Shown in pieces: positions 17,036 through 25,600 of a DNA stretch of 64,000 bases. The position numbers were made by a program, and so were the translations under genes. The stretch's first letter is position 1, and every line of letters begins with the position of its first letter. Origin of the DNA: Gammaproteobacteria bacterium (GTDB lineage: Bacteria > Pseudomonadota > Gammaproteobacteria > JAJPIJ01); assembly GCA_022071965.1 (NCBI GenBank), contig JAJVIQ010000002.1:1-64000 (forward strand). The letters run 5' to 3'. The notes below the pieces were generated by a model, which was not told where the DNA came from, searched no databases, and saw only the letters and a program-made list of their open reading frames with translations.

Positions 17036-17428
17036 ATGAGAACCACGCTGATACTACTGACTGCAGCCCTGTGCGTTGTCCCGGCGGCCGCCCGGGCGGG
17101 CGAGCAGGAACCGCAGAGCGCCGACGCGGTGCGCGCCGCGCTGGTCGGCAACACCGATTGCGGCAAGAACGCCGACGGGCTGGACACCTGCATCTACTTC
17201 GGCGCCGACGGCAGCATGTCCGGCCGCGCCGGGGCCTACACGAGCAAGGGCAGGTACGAGATCAAGGATGACGGCAGTATCTGCATGAACTGGGAGAACC
17301 GGCAGTGGAAGAGCTATTGCACCAGGCGCTACCCGGATGTCTCCGGCGAGATCCTCGCCGTCGACAACGGCGGTCAGGTCCAGTTTCGTGTCAAGGAAAA
17401 CCTGGCCGGCAATCCGAAGGGACTCTGA
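17036..17428 (+). CDS. Small secreted protein of unknown function
   Basis: 130 residues after a strong ribosome-binding site (AAAGGAGGG, 7 bases before ATG). The signal peptide is MRTTLILLTAALCVVPAAARA, cut before GEQE. The mature part has four cysteines and a C-terminal region, SICMNWENRQWKSYCTRRY, that suggests a compact disulfide-bonded beta fold. It is reminiscent in style of DUF995-type periplasmic proteins, but I cannot confirm that. The next gene starts 57 bases downstream in the same direction. Confidence 0.75.
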   Translation: MRTTLILLTAALCVVPAAARAGEQEPQSADAVRAALVGNTDCGKNADGLDTCIYFGADGSMSGRAGAYTSKGRYEIKDDGSICMNWENRQWKSYCTRRYPDVSGEILAVDNGGQVQFRVKENLAGNPKGL

Positions 17429-17485
17429 GTCATTGTCCCGTGCAAGGTATCGCCGCTGCGTCATCCCGATGAGGCGTCGCCGCTC

Positions 17486-19246
17486 ATGAGCTCACCCGCC
17501 GCACGCATGGCCGGGGCGCGGTTGCCAGGCGATGACCCCGGGTTCGAATCACCGCCGCCCACGTCGCAGCCGGAGATGGACGCGGCGGTCCGCAGGCTGC
17601 GCGACGGCGCACAGGTGTTCGCGCGTCTGAGCGTGGCGGAGCGCATCCGGCTGTGCGAGGCGATGCAGCGGGGCTACCTGCGCATGGCCGGACGCAGCGT
17701 CCTGGCGGGATGCCGCGCCAAGGGCATCGAACCGGGCACGCCGGCGGAGGCCGAGGAGTGGGCCACGGGAACGTGGGGTGCGGTACGGCAACTGCGCCTG
17801 GTGCGGGAGTCGCTGCAGGCGATCAGGGCCGAGGGCAACACGCGCGTGGGGCCCCTCGCGCGCACGGCAGACGGACGATTGTCGGTGCGCGTGTTTCCTG
17901 GCAACGCCATCGATGCCCTGCTGTTCAAGAACGTGACGGTCGACGTGCGCATGCAGGCCGGCGTCACCGAGGAGAGGCTCGCCGATACCCGCGCCAGCTT
18001 CTACAAGCGGCCGCCGCAGGATGGTGCAGTGGTGCTGGTGCTGGGCGCCGGCAACATCGCGGCGATCCCGTCGATGGACGTGATCACCAAGATGTTCAAC
18101 GAGGGCAGGGTCTGCCTGCTGAAGATGAGCCCGGTCAATGCCTACATCGGGCCATTCATCGAGGCGGCGTTCGCCGAGCCGATACGGCGCGGTTTCCTCG
18201 CCGTCGTCTACGGCGGCGCCGAGGAGGGCGGCTATCTCACCCGGCATGCGGGCGTCGACGAGGTGCATATCACCGGATCGGACAAGACCCACGACGCCAT
18301 AGTCTGGGGACGGCAGGGAGGCCCGCATGCATCGGTCGCGCCGGGATCGCGGCCACTGCTCGACAAGCCGATCACCTCCGAACTCGGGAACATCTCGCCG
18401 GTGATCATCGTTCCCGGACCGTACACCGAGAGGGAGCTTCAGTACCAGGGCGAGGACGCCGCGAGCTACATCGTGATGAATGCCTCGTTCTTCTGCAACG
18501 CCGCCAAGATGCTGGTGCTGCCGACGGGCTGGCGCGGCAGCGACACGTTCGTGCAGGCGGTGAAGGAAGCCTGCCGTGCCGTTCCGCCTCGCCGCGCGTA
18601 TTATCCGGGCGCGCAGGAACGCTGGCGCGCGCTCACCGCCGGCCGCGCACAGGTGGAGACCCTCGGCGCGGCCGTACCGGGCACGCTGCCCTGGACATTC
18701 GTCGCCGGGCTCGATGCCGAGGATCGCAGTGATCCGCTCTTCAAGGTGGAGCCGTTCTGCTCGCTGGTCTCCGAGGTGCGCGTGGGCACCGCCGACCCGA
18801 TCGAGTTTCTGAACCGTGCCGTGGACTTCGTGAACGAGGGCTTGTGGGGCACGTTGTCAGCGACACTGGTGGTGCATCCAAGCTCCATGCGCGATCCGGT
18901 CGTCGGGCCGGCCGTCGAGCAGGCGATCGCGCGGCTGCGCTATGGATTCGTCAGCGTCAACGGGTTCTCGGGGCTGGGGTTCGTCTTTGCCGCCCCGCCG
19001 TGGGGCGCGTACCCGGGCTCCACCCTCGACGACATCCAGAGCGGCCGCGGCTTCGTGCACAATACCGCCATGCTGGAAGGCGTCGAAAAGGTGATCATGC
19101 GCCACCCGCTCACCGCCTTCCCCAAGCCCGGCTATTTCGTCACACACCGCACCGCGCACAAGCTCCTGCCGCGCCTCGTAGCCATGGAGGAGAGGGGAAG
19201 CTGGCGTCAGGTCCCCGGCATCGTTTTCAACGCGATGTGCGGCTAG
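17486..19246 (+). CDS. Aldehyde dehydrogenase family protein
   Basis: 586 residues, longer than the usual 480-500 because of an N-terminal extension of about 100 residues. NAD(P)-binding features include VVLVLGAGNIAAIPSMDV. The general-base region is TSELGNISPVII (Glu about 299), and the catalytic Cys is in NASFFCNAAKMLV (Cys about 337). It should oxidise an aldehyde to an acid or acyl derivative in the cytoplasm; the substrate is unknown. The divergent spacing suggests a subgroup distant from the classical betaine/lactaldehyde enzymes. ATG 17486 is the first good start. Confidence 0.88.
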   Translation: MSSPAARMAGARLPGDDPGFESPPPTSQPEMDAAVRRLRDGAQVFARLSVAERIRLCEAMQRGYLRMAGRSVLAGCRAKGIEPGTPAEAEEWATGTWGAVRQLRLVRESLQAIRAEGNTRVGPLARTADGRLSVRVFPGNAIDALLFKNVTVDVRMQAGVTEERLADTRASFYKRPPQDGAVVLVLGAGNIAAIPSMDVITKMFNEGRVCLLKMSPVNAYIGPFIEAAFAEPIRRGFLAVVYGGAEEGGYLTRHAGVDEVHITGSDKTHDAIVWGRQGGPHASVAPGSRPLLDKPITSELGNISPVIIVPGPYTERELQYQGEDAASYIVMNASFFCNAAKMLVLPTGWRGSDTFVQAVKEACRAVPPRRAYYPGAQERWRALTAGRAQVETLGAAVPGTLPWTFVAGLDAEDRSDPLFKVEPFCSLVSEVRVGTADPIEFLNRAVDFVNEGLWGTLSATLVVHPSSMRDPVVGPAVEQAIARLRYGFVSVNGFSGLGFVFAAPPWGAYPGSTLDDIQSGRGFVHNTAMLEGVEKVIMRHPLTAFPKPGYFVTHRTAHKLLPRLVAMEERGSWRQVPGIVFNAMCG

Positions 19247-19313
19247 CCCGGCGTGTGCCGCAGCGGCGTTGCGCCGTCCTTCACAACGAGACGGTCCGCG
19301 GAGGCGGCGTCGA

Positions 19314-20183
19314 TCACCAGTACGAGATCACAGGAGGGAATCCGGCGCCGCAGCGGCAGCGGCCGCCGGCCGCCTCGCGATCCGAGACCGCGTTGCAGGC
19401 CTCGCAGCGCTGCCAATAGGAGAGGCGCGTCGGCGTACAGACGCTGGTCATGACGCTGGTGGCCCAGCCGGCCTGAAACAGCCGCTGCGTGGCCTCGCGA
19501 TGCGCGGGGTGATGGACCATCTGCCGCGGACCCTCGGTATCCTCCCAGGCCGCGGCGGTGAACAGGCGATCGCCCGCGCCGCCGGCAAAGATGCCGATGA
19601 AGCCCGGCATGCCGCTCATGTCCACGTACATGCGGCGGGCGTACTGGCGCACCTCCTCGAACTCCTCCGGCGAGCGCACCTGCATGGTGGTGAGCGCGAA
19701 GGCACCGGGGCGCGCGGCGTTGCCGGTTCGCAGGTTGACGCCGTAGCCGAACACCGATTGCCCGATGCTGCGCGGCTGTACCATCACCTGCATGCCGAGC
19801 TGCTCCGGGATCGAGCGCGAATCGAAATACACGCGCGCCGAGCACAGGTGATCGCCCTCGATCTCGAGGATGCTGGCCCCCTCGAGTGCCACCTTCCTGC
19901 CCGTCGGCGGGATGTTGCGGAACGGTCCCTCATGCGTGCCGCACATGCGCCAGTGCGCGGCGACGGTGCGTACCCCGATTTCTCCGACCGCCAACGGCTC
20001 CAGGGTGATATCGGGAAAACCGGCGAACAGGGCACCCGCATGTTCGCCGATGGCGGAGCCCCTCAGCTCCCCGGCCGAAGGATCCCAGTAGGTGCCGTCA
20101 ACACCGAATACATCGATGAGCCCGGGGACATCGCGGCCCGCCCAGGCGTTGAGATAGGTGTCCGCCGTTTCTCGAATGTTCAT
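19314..20183 (-). CDS. NTF2/SnoaL-like domain fused to an ABM-like domain and zinc ribbon
   Basis: 289 residues. Residues 1-130 are a SnoaL/NTF2-like cup (ETADTYLNAWAGRDVPGLID to ILEIEGDHLCSARVYFD). Residues about 155-240 look like a ferredoxin-like ABM or DUF4188-type domain (FALTTMQVRSPEEFEEVRQY, FIGIFAGGAGDRLFTAAAWED). The C-terminal 25 residues hold CEACN and CRCG, a probable zinc ribbon or rubredoxin-like knuckle. No signal peptide. The combination suggests a cytoplasmic enzyme or binding protein, function unknown. It is followed, converging, by the aldehyde dehydrogenase. Confidence 0.7.
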   Translation of the reverse strand: MNIRETADTYLNAWAGRDVPGLIDVFGVDGTYWDPSAGELRGSAIGEHAGALFAGFPDITLEPLAVGEIGVRTVAAHWRMCGTHEGPFRNIPPTGRKVALEGASILEIEGDHLCSARVYFDSRSIPEQLGMQVMVQPRSIGQSVFGYGVNLRTGNAARPGAFALTTMQVRSPEEFEEVRQYARRMYVDMSGMPGFIGIFAGGAGDRLFTAAAWEDTEGPRQMVHHPAHREATQRLFQAGWATSVMTSVCTPTRLSYWQRCEACNAVSDREAAGGRCRCGAGFPPVISYW

Positions 20184-20289
20184 CGATGGTATCGACCCCC
20201 GTTTACGAATCCGTTCCCCGCCGGTGGTTGCGTCCGTCCGATGGCCAGGTGCTGTTCAAGCCCGACCGATCCCGCCATAACCCCGGGTG

Positions 20290-21972
20290 TCATTCACGTC
20301 GGGCACAGGGCCGCTCGGATTCCAGCCAGTAGTTCATGTCCATGCCTATCTGCTCGCGCGCCTCCAGGTAGCGCTTGTAGAATTCCGGCTGGTAACGGAA
20401 CAGCAATCCATTCGGCCACCCCGCGGCGGCCTGTCCTGCCCGCGCCACCTGCGCGCGCGCCTCTTCGCGATTCCCTGCCATCTCGTACAGCACGGCAAGA
20501 CCGACCTGATTCGGCATGAAGTGCGGATTGATCCCGATGCCGCGTGTCATGGCGGCGATTGCCTCCTGGAATCGGCCGAGCATCTGGAAGCAGAGTCCAA
20601 GCGCGTAGAAATAGAAGCTGGAGGGATGCGGGTTGAGTCGCAGCCCCTTTTCGATGCAGCGCAGGCCGTCGCCGGGCCGATCGGTCACGGCCAGCGTGAT
20701 GGACAGGAAGAGATGGGCATCGGCGTTGTTCGGGTCGAGCGCGCACGCGCGCTGGCCGGCGAGCTGCGCACCCCTGGGATCGCCCGACCAGAGCAACGCC
20801 CATCCGAGGATCGCGTGGGCGAACGGGAGGAGATCATCCAGCTCCGCGGCACGCCGGGCGTGCTCGAGTCCCGTCGCCAGATCCGCTGCCGGGTCGGACG
20901 CCCAGTTCATCGAGAACTGAAACAGATGGGTCCGGGCGAGCCACGCATGCGCGCCTGCGTACCGGGGGTCGCATTCGACCGCCCGGCGAAAATGCCGCTG
21001 CGCCTCGGCGCACGAGGCCTCCGTGTATTCCCAGAAATGTTCCAGCCCGCGCAGTACGGCATCGTGTGCCTCCGCGCTTCCCGTCCCCATGTACCCGAGG
21101 CGATCGGCCTCGAGCGGCGTCAACCTGACCTTCAGCGCCTCGACGATGTTGCGCGAGAGCTCGTCCTGCACGCTGAAGACGTCGCTCGCGTCGCGGTCGT
21201 AGCGGTCCGCCCACAGACAATGATCTGATATCGGGTCCACGAGATTGGCCGAAACGCGGATGTGCTCCCGCGAGCGGCGCACGCTGCCTTCCACGAGGTA
21301 GCGCACGCCCACGGCGCGCGAGATCTCCGCCAGCGGCATCTGCGTGGCCTTGTAGGCGAAGGAGGTGTGCCGGGAGATGACGAAGAGCCCGGATACCTTG
21401 GAGAGATCGGTGATGAGATTGTCGGTCAGCCCGTCGGCGAAGTATTCCTGGTCCGGCTCGCTGCTCATGTTGACGAAGGGGAGCACGGCCAGCGAGGGCA
21501 CTTCGGCCGCATGCGGCGGCGAGCGCGGTGCAGCGTGAGCGACGGCCGGATCGAGACGCTCGCCATTTACCAGGGTCAGGGCCGCGGGACGGCTGACCTC
21601 CGGGGTCGGCGGCCCGGCGCGCACGTGGACCTGCAGGGCATAGGACCCCTTCGGCAGCTCGATGTGGACGGGATCGTCGCGCCCGGCGCCCTCGTAGAAC
21701 TCGCGCAGCTTGTCGCGCAGCCGCCCGGCCTCGATGCGCACCGCCGGGTCGATATTGGGATCGAAGGAGGGTGGCTTGCCGAAGACTTCCACGCCGACCG
21801 TGTATCCCTTCAGCTGCGCGCCGTGGCCCGCCAGGGTTTCCTCGAGCAGGTAGCGCAGGAACCGCTGGCGGCGGTCGGAGAGGGCGAACTGCGGGCTGGC
21901 GAGGATGCGAGACAGTTGCTCCTGGATGGCCTGGCGGTCCGACTCGCTCCAGTCTTTGCGTCTCTTTTCCAT
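20290..21972 (-). CDS. TolB-like/TPR regulatory protein
   Basis: 560 residues from ATG 21972 (MEKRRKDWSESDRQAIQEQL). The N-terminal 110 residues (RQRFLRYLLEETLAGHGAQL, IEAGRLRDKLREFYE, LPKGSYAL) form the winged-helix-like module often found at the head of this family. Residues about 165-290 are a TolB/FlgO-like domain (SLAVLPFVNMSSEPDQEYFA, VEGSVRR). The rest is TPR repeats (AVECDPRYAGAHAWLA, CALDPNNADAHLFLS). Such proteins are often paired with adenylate-cyclase-like domains, but none is present. No membrane helix. Role unknown, probably signalling or scaffolding. Confidence 0.75.
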   Translation of the reverse strand: MEKRRKDWSESDRQAIQEQLSRILASPQFALSDRRQRFLRYLLEETLAGHGAQLKGYTVGVEVFGKPPSFDPNIDPAVRIEAGRLRDKLREFYEGAGRDDPVHIELPKGSYALQVHVRAGPPTPEVSRPAALTLVNGERLDPAVAHAAPRSPPHAAEVPSLAVLPFVNMSSEPDQEYFADGLTDNLITDLSKVSGLFVISRHTSFAYKATQMPLAEISRAVGVRYLVEGSVRRSREHIRVSANLVDPISDHCLWADRYDRDASDVFSVQDELSRNIVEALKVRLTPLEADRLGYMGTGSAEAHDAVLRGLEHFWEYTEASCAEAQRHFRRAVECDPRYAGAHAWLARTHLFQFSMNWASDPAADLATGLEHARRAAELDDLLPFAHAILGWALLWSGDPRGAQLAGQRACALDPNNADAHLFLSITLAVTDRPGDGLRCIEKGLRLNPHPSSFYFYALGLCFQMLGRFQEAIAAMTRGIGINPHFMPNQVGLAVLYEMAGNREEARAQVARAGQAAAGWPNGLLFRYQPEFYKRYLEAREQIGMDMNYWLESERPCARRE

Positions 21973-22119
21973 AAGGACGTTCCGTGACTTCGATGCCGCG
22001 CCGAACCCGGATTGTCGGTCGGGCAGGCACGCCCGGAGCGGCGTTTCCGAACGATGCCGGCTGGCAACCCCCCTCTTCGCCCGGGTGATCGATTTCGGAG
22101 GCAATCCGTTCCCAGAGTA

Positions 22120-22440
22120 TAGACGCGATCCAGAAGCGCGCCCGGCGGGCTGCCAGTCAGTCTCCGTCCCGGGGGTGCCCTGTCCCAGTGCCGAACGTCC
22201 TGTGGCATGGCACCAATGGCCGGCAACCACGGCGGGACCGTGGCTTCGATCGAATGGACGATGGCTTCCGCCAGGTTGGTGGTGACGATGTGGCGGGAGA
22301 CGGTGCCCCACTCATGGACGATCGGAGCGTACGTATCAGGCACGCCGTTACCGTATGTAACTGCAAGACCCGCCCGGCCTCTTCGATACTTCCTCGCAGG
22401 AAACGGAAGGCCACGGACGGCCGCACCGTTCCGGACGCGA
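22120..22440 (-). pseudogene. Decayed coding sequence, family not recognised
   Basis: In the 520-base gap upstream of the TolB-like gene, the minus strand gives two natural-looking segments in different frames: SVAFRFLRGSIEEAGRVLQL, then YAPIVHEWGTVSRHIVTTN and LAEAIVHSIEATVPPWLP. Third codon positions are mostly G/C by eye, as in real genes here. There is no start codon with a ribosome-binding site, and the frames do not join. I read this as a frameshifted remnant. The plus-strand frame over the same bases has poorer codon bias. Confidence 0.35.
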
Positions 22441-22493
22441 CTCATATGGCATGGATGACGAAATAGGAACCAGGCGCGAAGCAGGGGGCGGAA

Positions 22494-23021
22494 ATGAATA
22501 CCGTGAGGCAGAGGATGTATTCGAAGTTGTTGGCCGGCATGCTGGCGTTCGCCGTCGGCGCATACGCGGACGAGGCGACCAGCGTCAAGGGCACGTTCAC
22601 GGCCAAGTATGTCAAGCAGGAGATGGTGCCGATCGCGCCCGATCAGGGCACGATGATGTGGCTGGGCGAGGCGCAGGGCAGCAACCGGAACACCGGGCGC
22701 GGCAGCTTCATGGACGGCGCCAAGGTCGTCAACCGCGACGTCGTGGATGTTGTCAATGGCAACGGTCCCCACCGTGGCTACGCCACGCTCAGCAAGGACG
22801 ACGGCGAGGTCGTGGTGAAGTGGAGCGGCGACGTCGCGACGATGATGGCCAAGGACAGGCCGCCGCTCATCAGCTTCCGCGGCACCTGGCAGTACGTCAG
22901 CGGCACCGGCAAGTACCAGGGCATACAGGGCCGCGGTACCTACTCCGGGCATTTCACCAGCCAGACGGAGTACGTCGCCGACTGGATCGGCCAGTACACG
23001 CTGCCGGTGGCGGGCCGGTAA
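22494..23021 (+). CDS. Secreted protein of unknown function
   Basis: 175 residues with a signal peptide (KLLAGMLAFAVGAYA, cut before DEAT). The mature protein is beta-rich and ends with a glycine-rich motif, GTGKYQGIQGRGTYSGHF, typical of small barrel or lipocalin-like secreted domains. The family is not identified. ATG 22494 follows a weak purine stretch (GGGGGCGGAA). It lies 63 bases before a PEP-CTERM pseudogene in the same orientation. Confidence 0.7.
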   Translation: MNTVRQRMYSKLLAGMLAFAVGAYADEATSVKGTFTAKYVKQEMVPIAPDQGTMMWLGEAQGSNRNTGRGSFMDGAKVVNRDVVDVVNGNGPHRGYATLSKDDGEVVVKWSGDVATMMAKDRPPLISFRGTWQYVSGTGKYQGIQGRGTYSGHFTSQTEYVADWIGQYTLPVAGR

Positions 23022-23084
23022 GGGAAACGTCGGCAGGCCATGGAGGGCCAAACTCACGCTTGGCCCACTTGGGGGAGGCGCATC

Positions 23085-23857
23085 ATGAGCCAGATTGCCA
23101 GAACCGGACCCCTGGGATTGCCGGCTGTAGTGCTTCTAACCGCCGGTGCGCTGACGGCCGCCAGTACCGCCGACGCGGCGCTTCTCGGGCGCGATCTGGA
23201 TGGCAATGCCGGCAACGGATACGAGGCCTACTACGACACGTTCCTCGACATCATGTGGCAGACGAATTCCAACCTCGCGGCGACCAACACCTTTCGCGTC
23301 GACGGCATCAATACCTACGGAACGATGACCTGGGACAAGGCGGGCGAGTGGATATCGGCGATGAACGTTGCGAACTATCTCGGCTACAGCGACTGGCGCC
23401 TGCCGACCCTGAGACCGGTGAACGATACGACGATGTTCGACACTGCCTTTGGCAACAACGGCACGACCGATTATGGCTATGGCGCCACCGGCATCGGTTG
23501 GGGCGAAGACTCGGAGATGGGCTGGATGTATTACGGGAATCTCGGAAACCTTGGAGCTTGTGCTCCGACCGCCAGTGGCGCGGGTTGCTCCGCGCAGCCG
23601 GGATCGGATCTCAGGAATCTCGGCCCCTTCCAGAACCTGCAGAGATGGGTGTACTGGGCGAACGTAGAGCTCACGTCTGATGACGCCTGGTATTTCCATT
23701 TCAATGTCGGTAGTCAGGGCGTCCTGAACAAGAGCCGCAGCGACTTCCATGCATGGGCGGTACGTTCCGGCGATTCAGGGCCGTGCCGATACCGGGGACG
23801 TTGTGGTTTCTGGGCAGCGCCGCGCTCGGCCTCTTGAGTATTGCACGCCGGCAATGA
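23085..23857 (+). pseudogene. DUF1566-type PEP-CTERM gene with frameshifted sorting signal
   Basis: ATG 23085 follows GGGGGAGG by 6 bases. Signal peptide (VVLLTAGALTAASTADA), then a DUF1566/Lcl-C-like domain with WDKAGEWISAMNVANYLGYS, DWRLPTLRPVND and a C-terminal FHAWAVRSGDS. In this frame the protein then runs into GPCRYRGRCGFW and stops at 23837. From 23783 another frame reads VPIPGTLWFLGSAALGLLSI followed by ARRQ and a stop at 23857, a complete PEP-CTERM signal. One base is missing between about 23774 and 23783. This could be a real mutation, a sequencing error or programmed frameshifting. As written, the protein would be secreted without a sorting tail. Confidence 0.75.
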
Positions 23858-23931
23858 GTGACACGAGTTGACGAAGATTGGTGTCCGCTAGGGGGCGACT
23901 TTTCTGAACATCGATGTATGGACGAGCGACC

Positions 23932-24267
23932 ATGGAACACTCAAGAAAACTCAAATGCCTCGGTGCCGCGTTCGCGGTCATGACTCTTTGCAATGTTGCG
24001 GCTCCGACAGCGGCGGACATCGTCGCCACGAACTTCGCGGACGACACCCTAATCGGATGGGCACCGTTTCTTCAAGACGGTGGACTTCTCTATTTCACAT
24101 TGCACAGCGTCGGTGAACGTAACGCGCGGCTGTTATTACCGCACAGCCTCACTGCCGTGTCGTCCGTGCCGATCCCTGCGGCGACGTGGCTGCTTGGCAG
24201 CGCCCTGGTTGGATTGGCGGCCATCGGCCGCCGCCGGCGGTCGTCGCCGATGAAACGAGAATCATGA
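23932..24267 (+). CDS. Very short PEP-CTERM protein
   Basis: 111 residues: signal peptide (CLGAAFAVMTLCNVAAPTAA), about 50 residues of mature sequence, then VPIPAATWLLGSALVGLAAI and a basic tail RRRRSS. The mature part is much shorter than in most PEP-CTERM proteins, and the segment between ADDTLIGW and FTLHSVGERN may mark an internal deletion. The ribosome-binding site is weak. It is either a minimal surface peptide or a decaying gene; it directly follows the frameshifted PEP-CTERM gene. Confidence 0.55.
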   Translation: MEHSRKLKCLGAAFAVMTLCNVAAPTAADIVATNFADDTLIGWAPFLQDGGLLYFTLHSVGERNARLLLPHSLTAVSSVPIPAATWLLGSALVGLAAIGRRRRSSPMKRES

Positions 24268-24353
24268 CTCTCGACCTGAAACAATGACATGCGAGTTGAC
24301 TGCCGAATCACGCAAGTGCGGATCCTGAAAGAGCAGAGAACAGCAGGTGACCC

Positions 24354-25319
24354 GTGAACACAGCAACGTCTGCCCGCGCAACGTCATCCCTGAACGGGTG
24401 CCTGGCCGCAACAATGCTGTGTATCGCGTCGGCGGCCGCGGCGGATAAGCCGGATGGCAGATGGGCAGTCTCGAGCGAATACTCGATCGCGATTGTCAGC
24501 GCGAACGGTGAGGTCCACGCCGTCACCAGCAGCGGCGCCGACCACAAGCCTTCGTGGTCTGCGGACGGCAAGCGTTTCACCTTTTTCCGCGCCCTCCGTT
24601 ACGGCAGCGGCTTCGAGAAATGGCGGACAAAGATCGGCGTCGTCGATGTCGACGGGAAGGGCGAGCGGCTACTGACCTCCGGCCAGTATCCGGACTTCAA
24701 TCCGACGTGGATGCGCGATGGCAGCAACCGCATTGTTTTCAACCGCTATCTGGGCGGAAGCACCTGGAAAAACCGGGTGTATCTCACCACGCCCGACGCG
24801 AATCCCGGTCAGGAAGTGCTGATTTCTGACCCGCGCTATGCGTTCTTCGAGTGGGCGAACGGCACGCTCAAGGACGGCCGTATCGTCGTCGATCGTATCG
24901 ACAACATCCCGACGCGTACGACGTATCTGCTCACGCCCGCCCCGGGCGGCAGGCCGAAATATGAGAAGCTGAAGCGGCCGACCGGCAATGCCTGGCATAA
25001 ACTCAGCGTGTCGCCCAGCGAGACCAAGGTGACGTACATGCTGGATCACGACGGATGGGTGCACACGTATGAGGACGCGGTGATCGCCTGGGCGGAGCTC
25101 GACGTCGCCGAGAGGCGAATCGTCAACCAGAGGATCGTTACCGAGCGCCACACGGGCTATATCGACGAATACCCTCGCTGGAGCCGTGACGAGAAGTTCA
25201 TACTCTTCGATTCAAATCGTTCAGGGCAGTATCAGGTATACGCCTTCAGCGTGGAGCCAGGGGCAGCAGCGGTGGTATCGCCCGGACAATATCCGAACGC
25301 CGAGGCGACGCCGTATTAG
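24354..25319 (+). CDS. Periplasmic PD40/TolB-type beta-propeller protein
   Basis: 321 residues starting at GTG 24354. The signal peptide is LAATMLCIASAAAA. Repeated propeller blades are visible: HKPSWSADGKRFTFFR, FNPTWMRDGSNRIVFNRY, HKLSVSPSETKVTYML and EYPRWSRDEKFILFDSNRSG. Each matches the WD40-like PD40 pattern (P.WSPDG..I.F). The role is probably binding in the periplasm or at the cell surface; no catalytic motif is visible. It stands apart from its neighbours. Confidence 0.8.
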   Translation: MNTATSARATSSLNGCLAATMLCIASAAAADKPDGRWAVSSEYSIAIVSANGEVHAVTSSGADHKPSWSADGKRFTFFRALRYGSGFEKWRTKIGVVDVDGKGERLLTSGQYPDFNPTWMRDGSNRIVFNRYLGGSTWKNRVYLTTPDANPGQEVLISDPRYAFFEWANGTLKDGRIVVDRIDNIPTRTTYLLTPAPGGRPKYEKLKRPTGNAWHKLSVSPSETKVTYMLDHDGWVHTYEDAVIAWAELDVAERRIVNQRIVTERHTGYIDEYPRWSRDEKFILFDSNRSGQYQVYAFSVEPGAAAVVSPGQYPNAEATPY

Positions 25320-25403
25320 CCGCCAAGGGCTCGCCAGGCCGGCTATCCTTCCCGTGAGGTCGGTCGGTAGCCGACTGCCAGCCGCTACTTCGCCGTGCCT
25401 GCC

Positions 25404-25600
25404 TTACGGGAACCACTCACGCATATTGTGGCCGGTGCGTTCCATCGCCTCGGGCGTGATGTAGGACATCATCGCTGCCGCCTGGGTGGCCACGGGCACG
25501 CCGGCGTCGCTCGTGCAGCCGGCGATCGGCGCGCTGCTGACGGATCGCTGTATCCTGATCCGCGAAAGGGGGAAGGCCGCTTGACGCCATCACCGGTTCG
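25404..25600 (-). pseudogene. Possible C-terminal gene remnant in intergenic DNA
   Basis: In the 281-base gap before the OPT gene, one minus-strand frame reads SSAPIAGCTSDAG, VPVATQAAAMMSYITPEA, MERTGHNMREWFP and then TAA (25404-25406). It is protein-like with GC-rich third positions, but it has no credible start before it runs into the 5' end of the OPT gene. It is probably the tail of a lost gene. Family not recognised; IAGC resembles a lipobox but lacks a hydrophobic stretch before it. Confidence 0.3.

Noticed and set aside
22350-22370. Sigma54 element AGGCACGCCGTTACC near 22340
   Set aside because: The -24 half is good, but the -12 half reads TACC, not TTGC, and the distance to the next start is over 100 bases.
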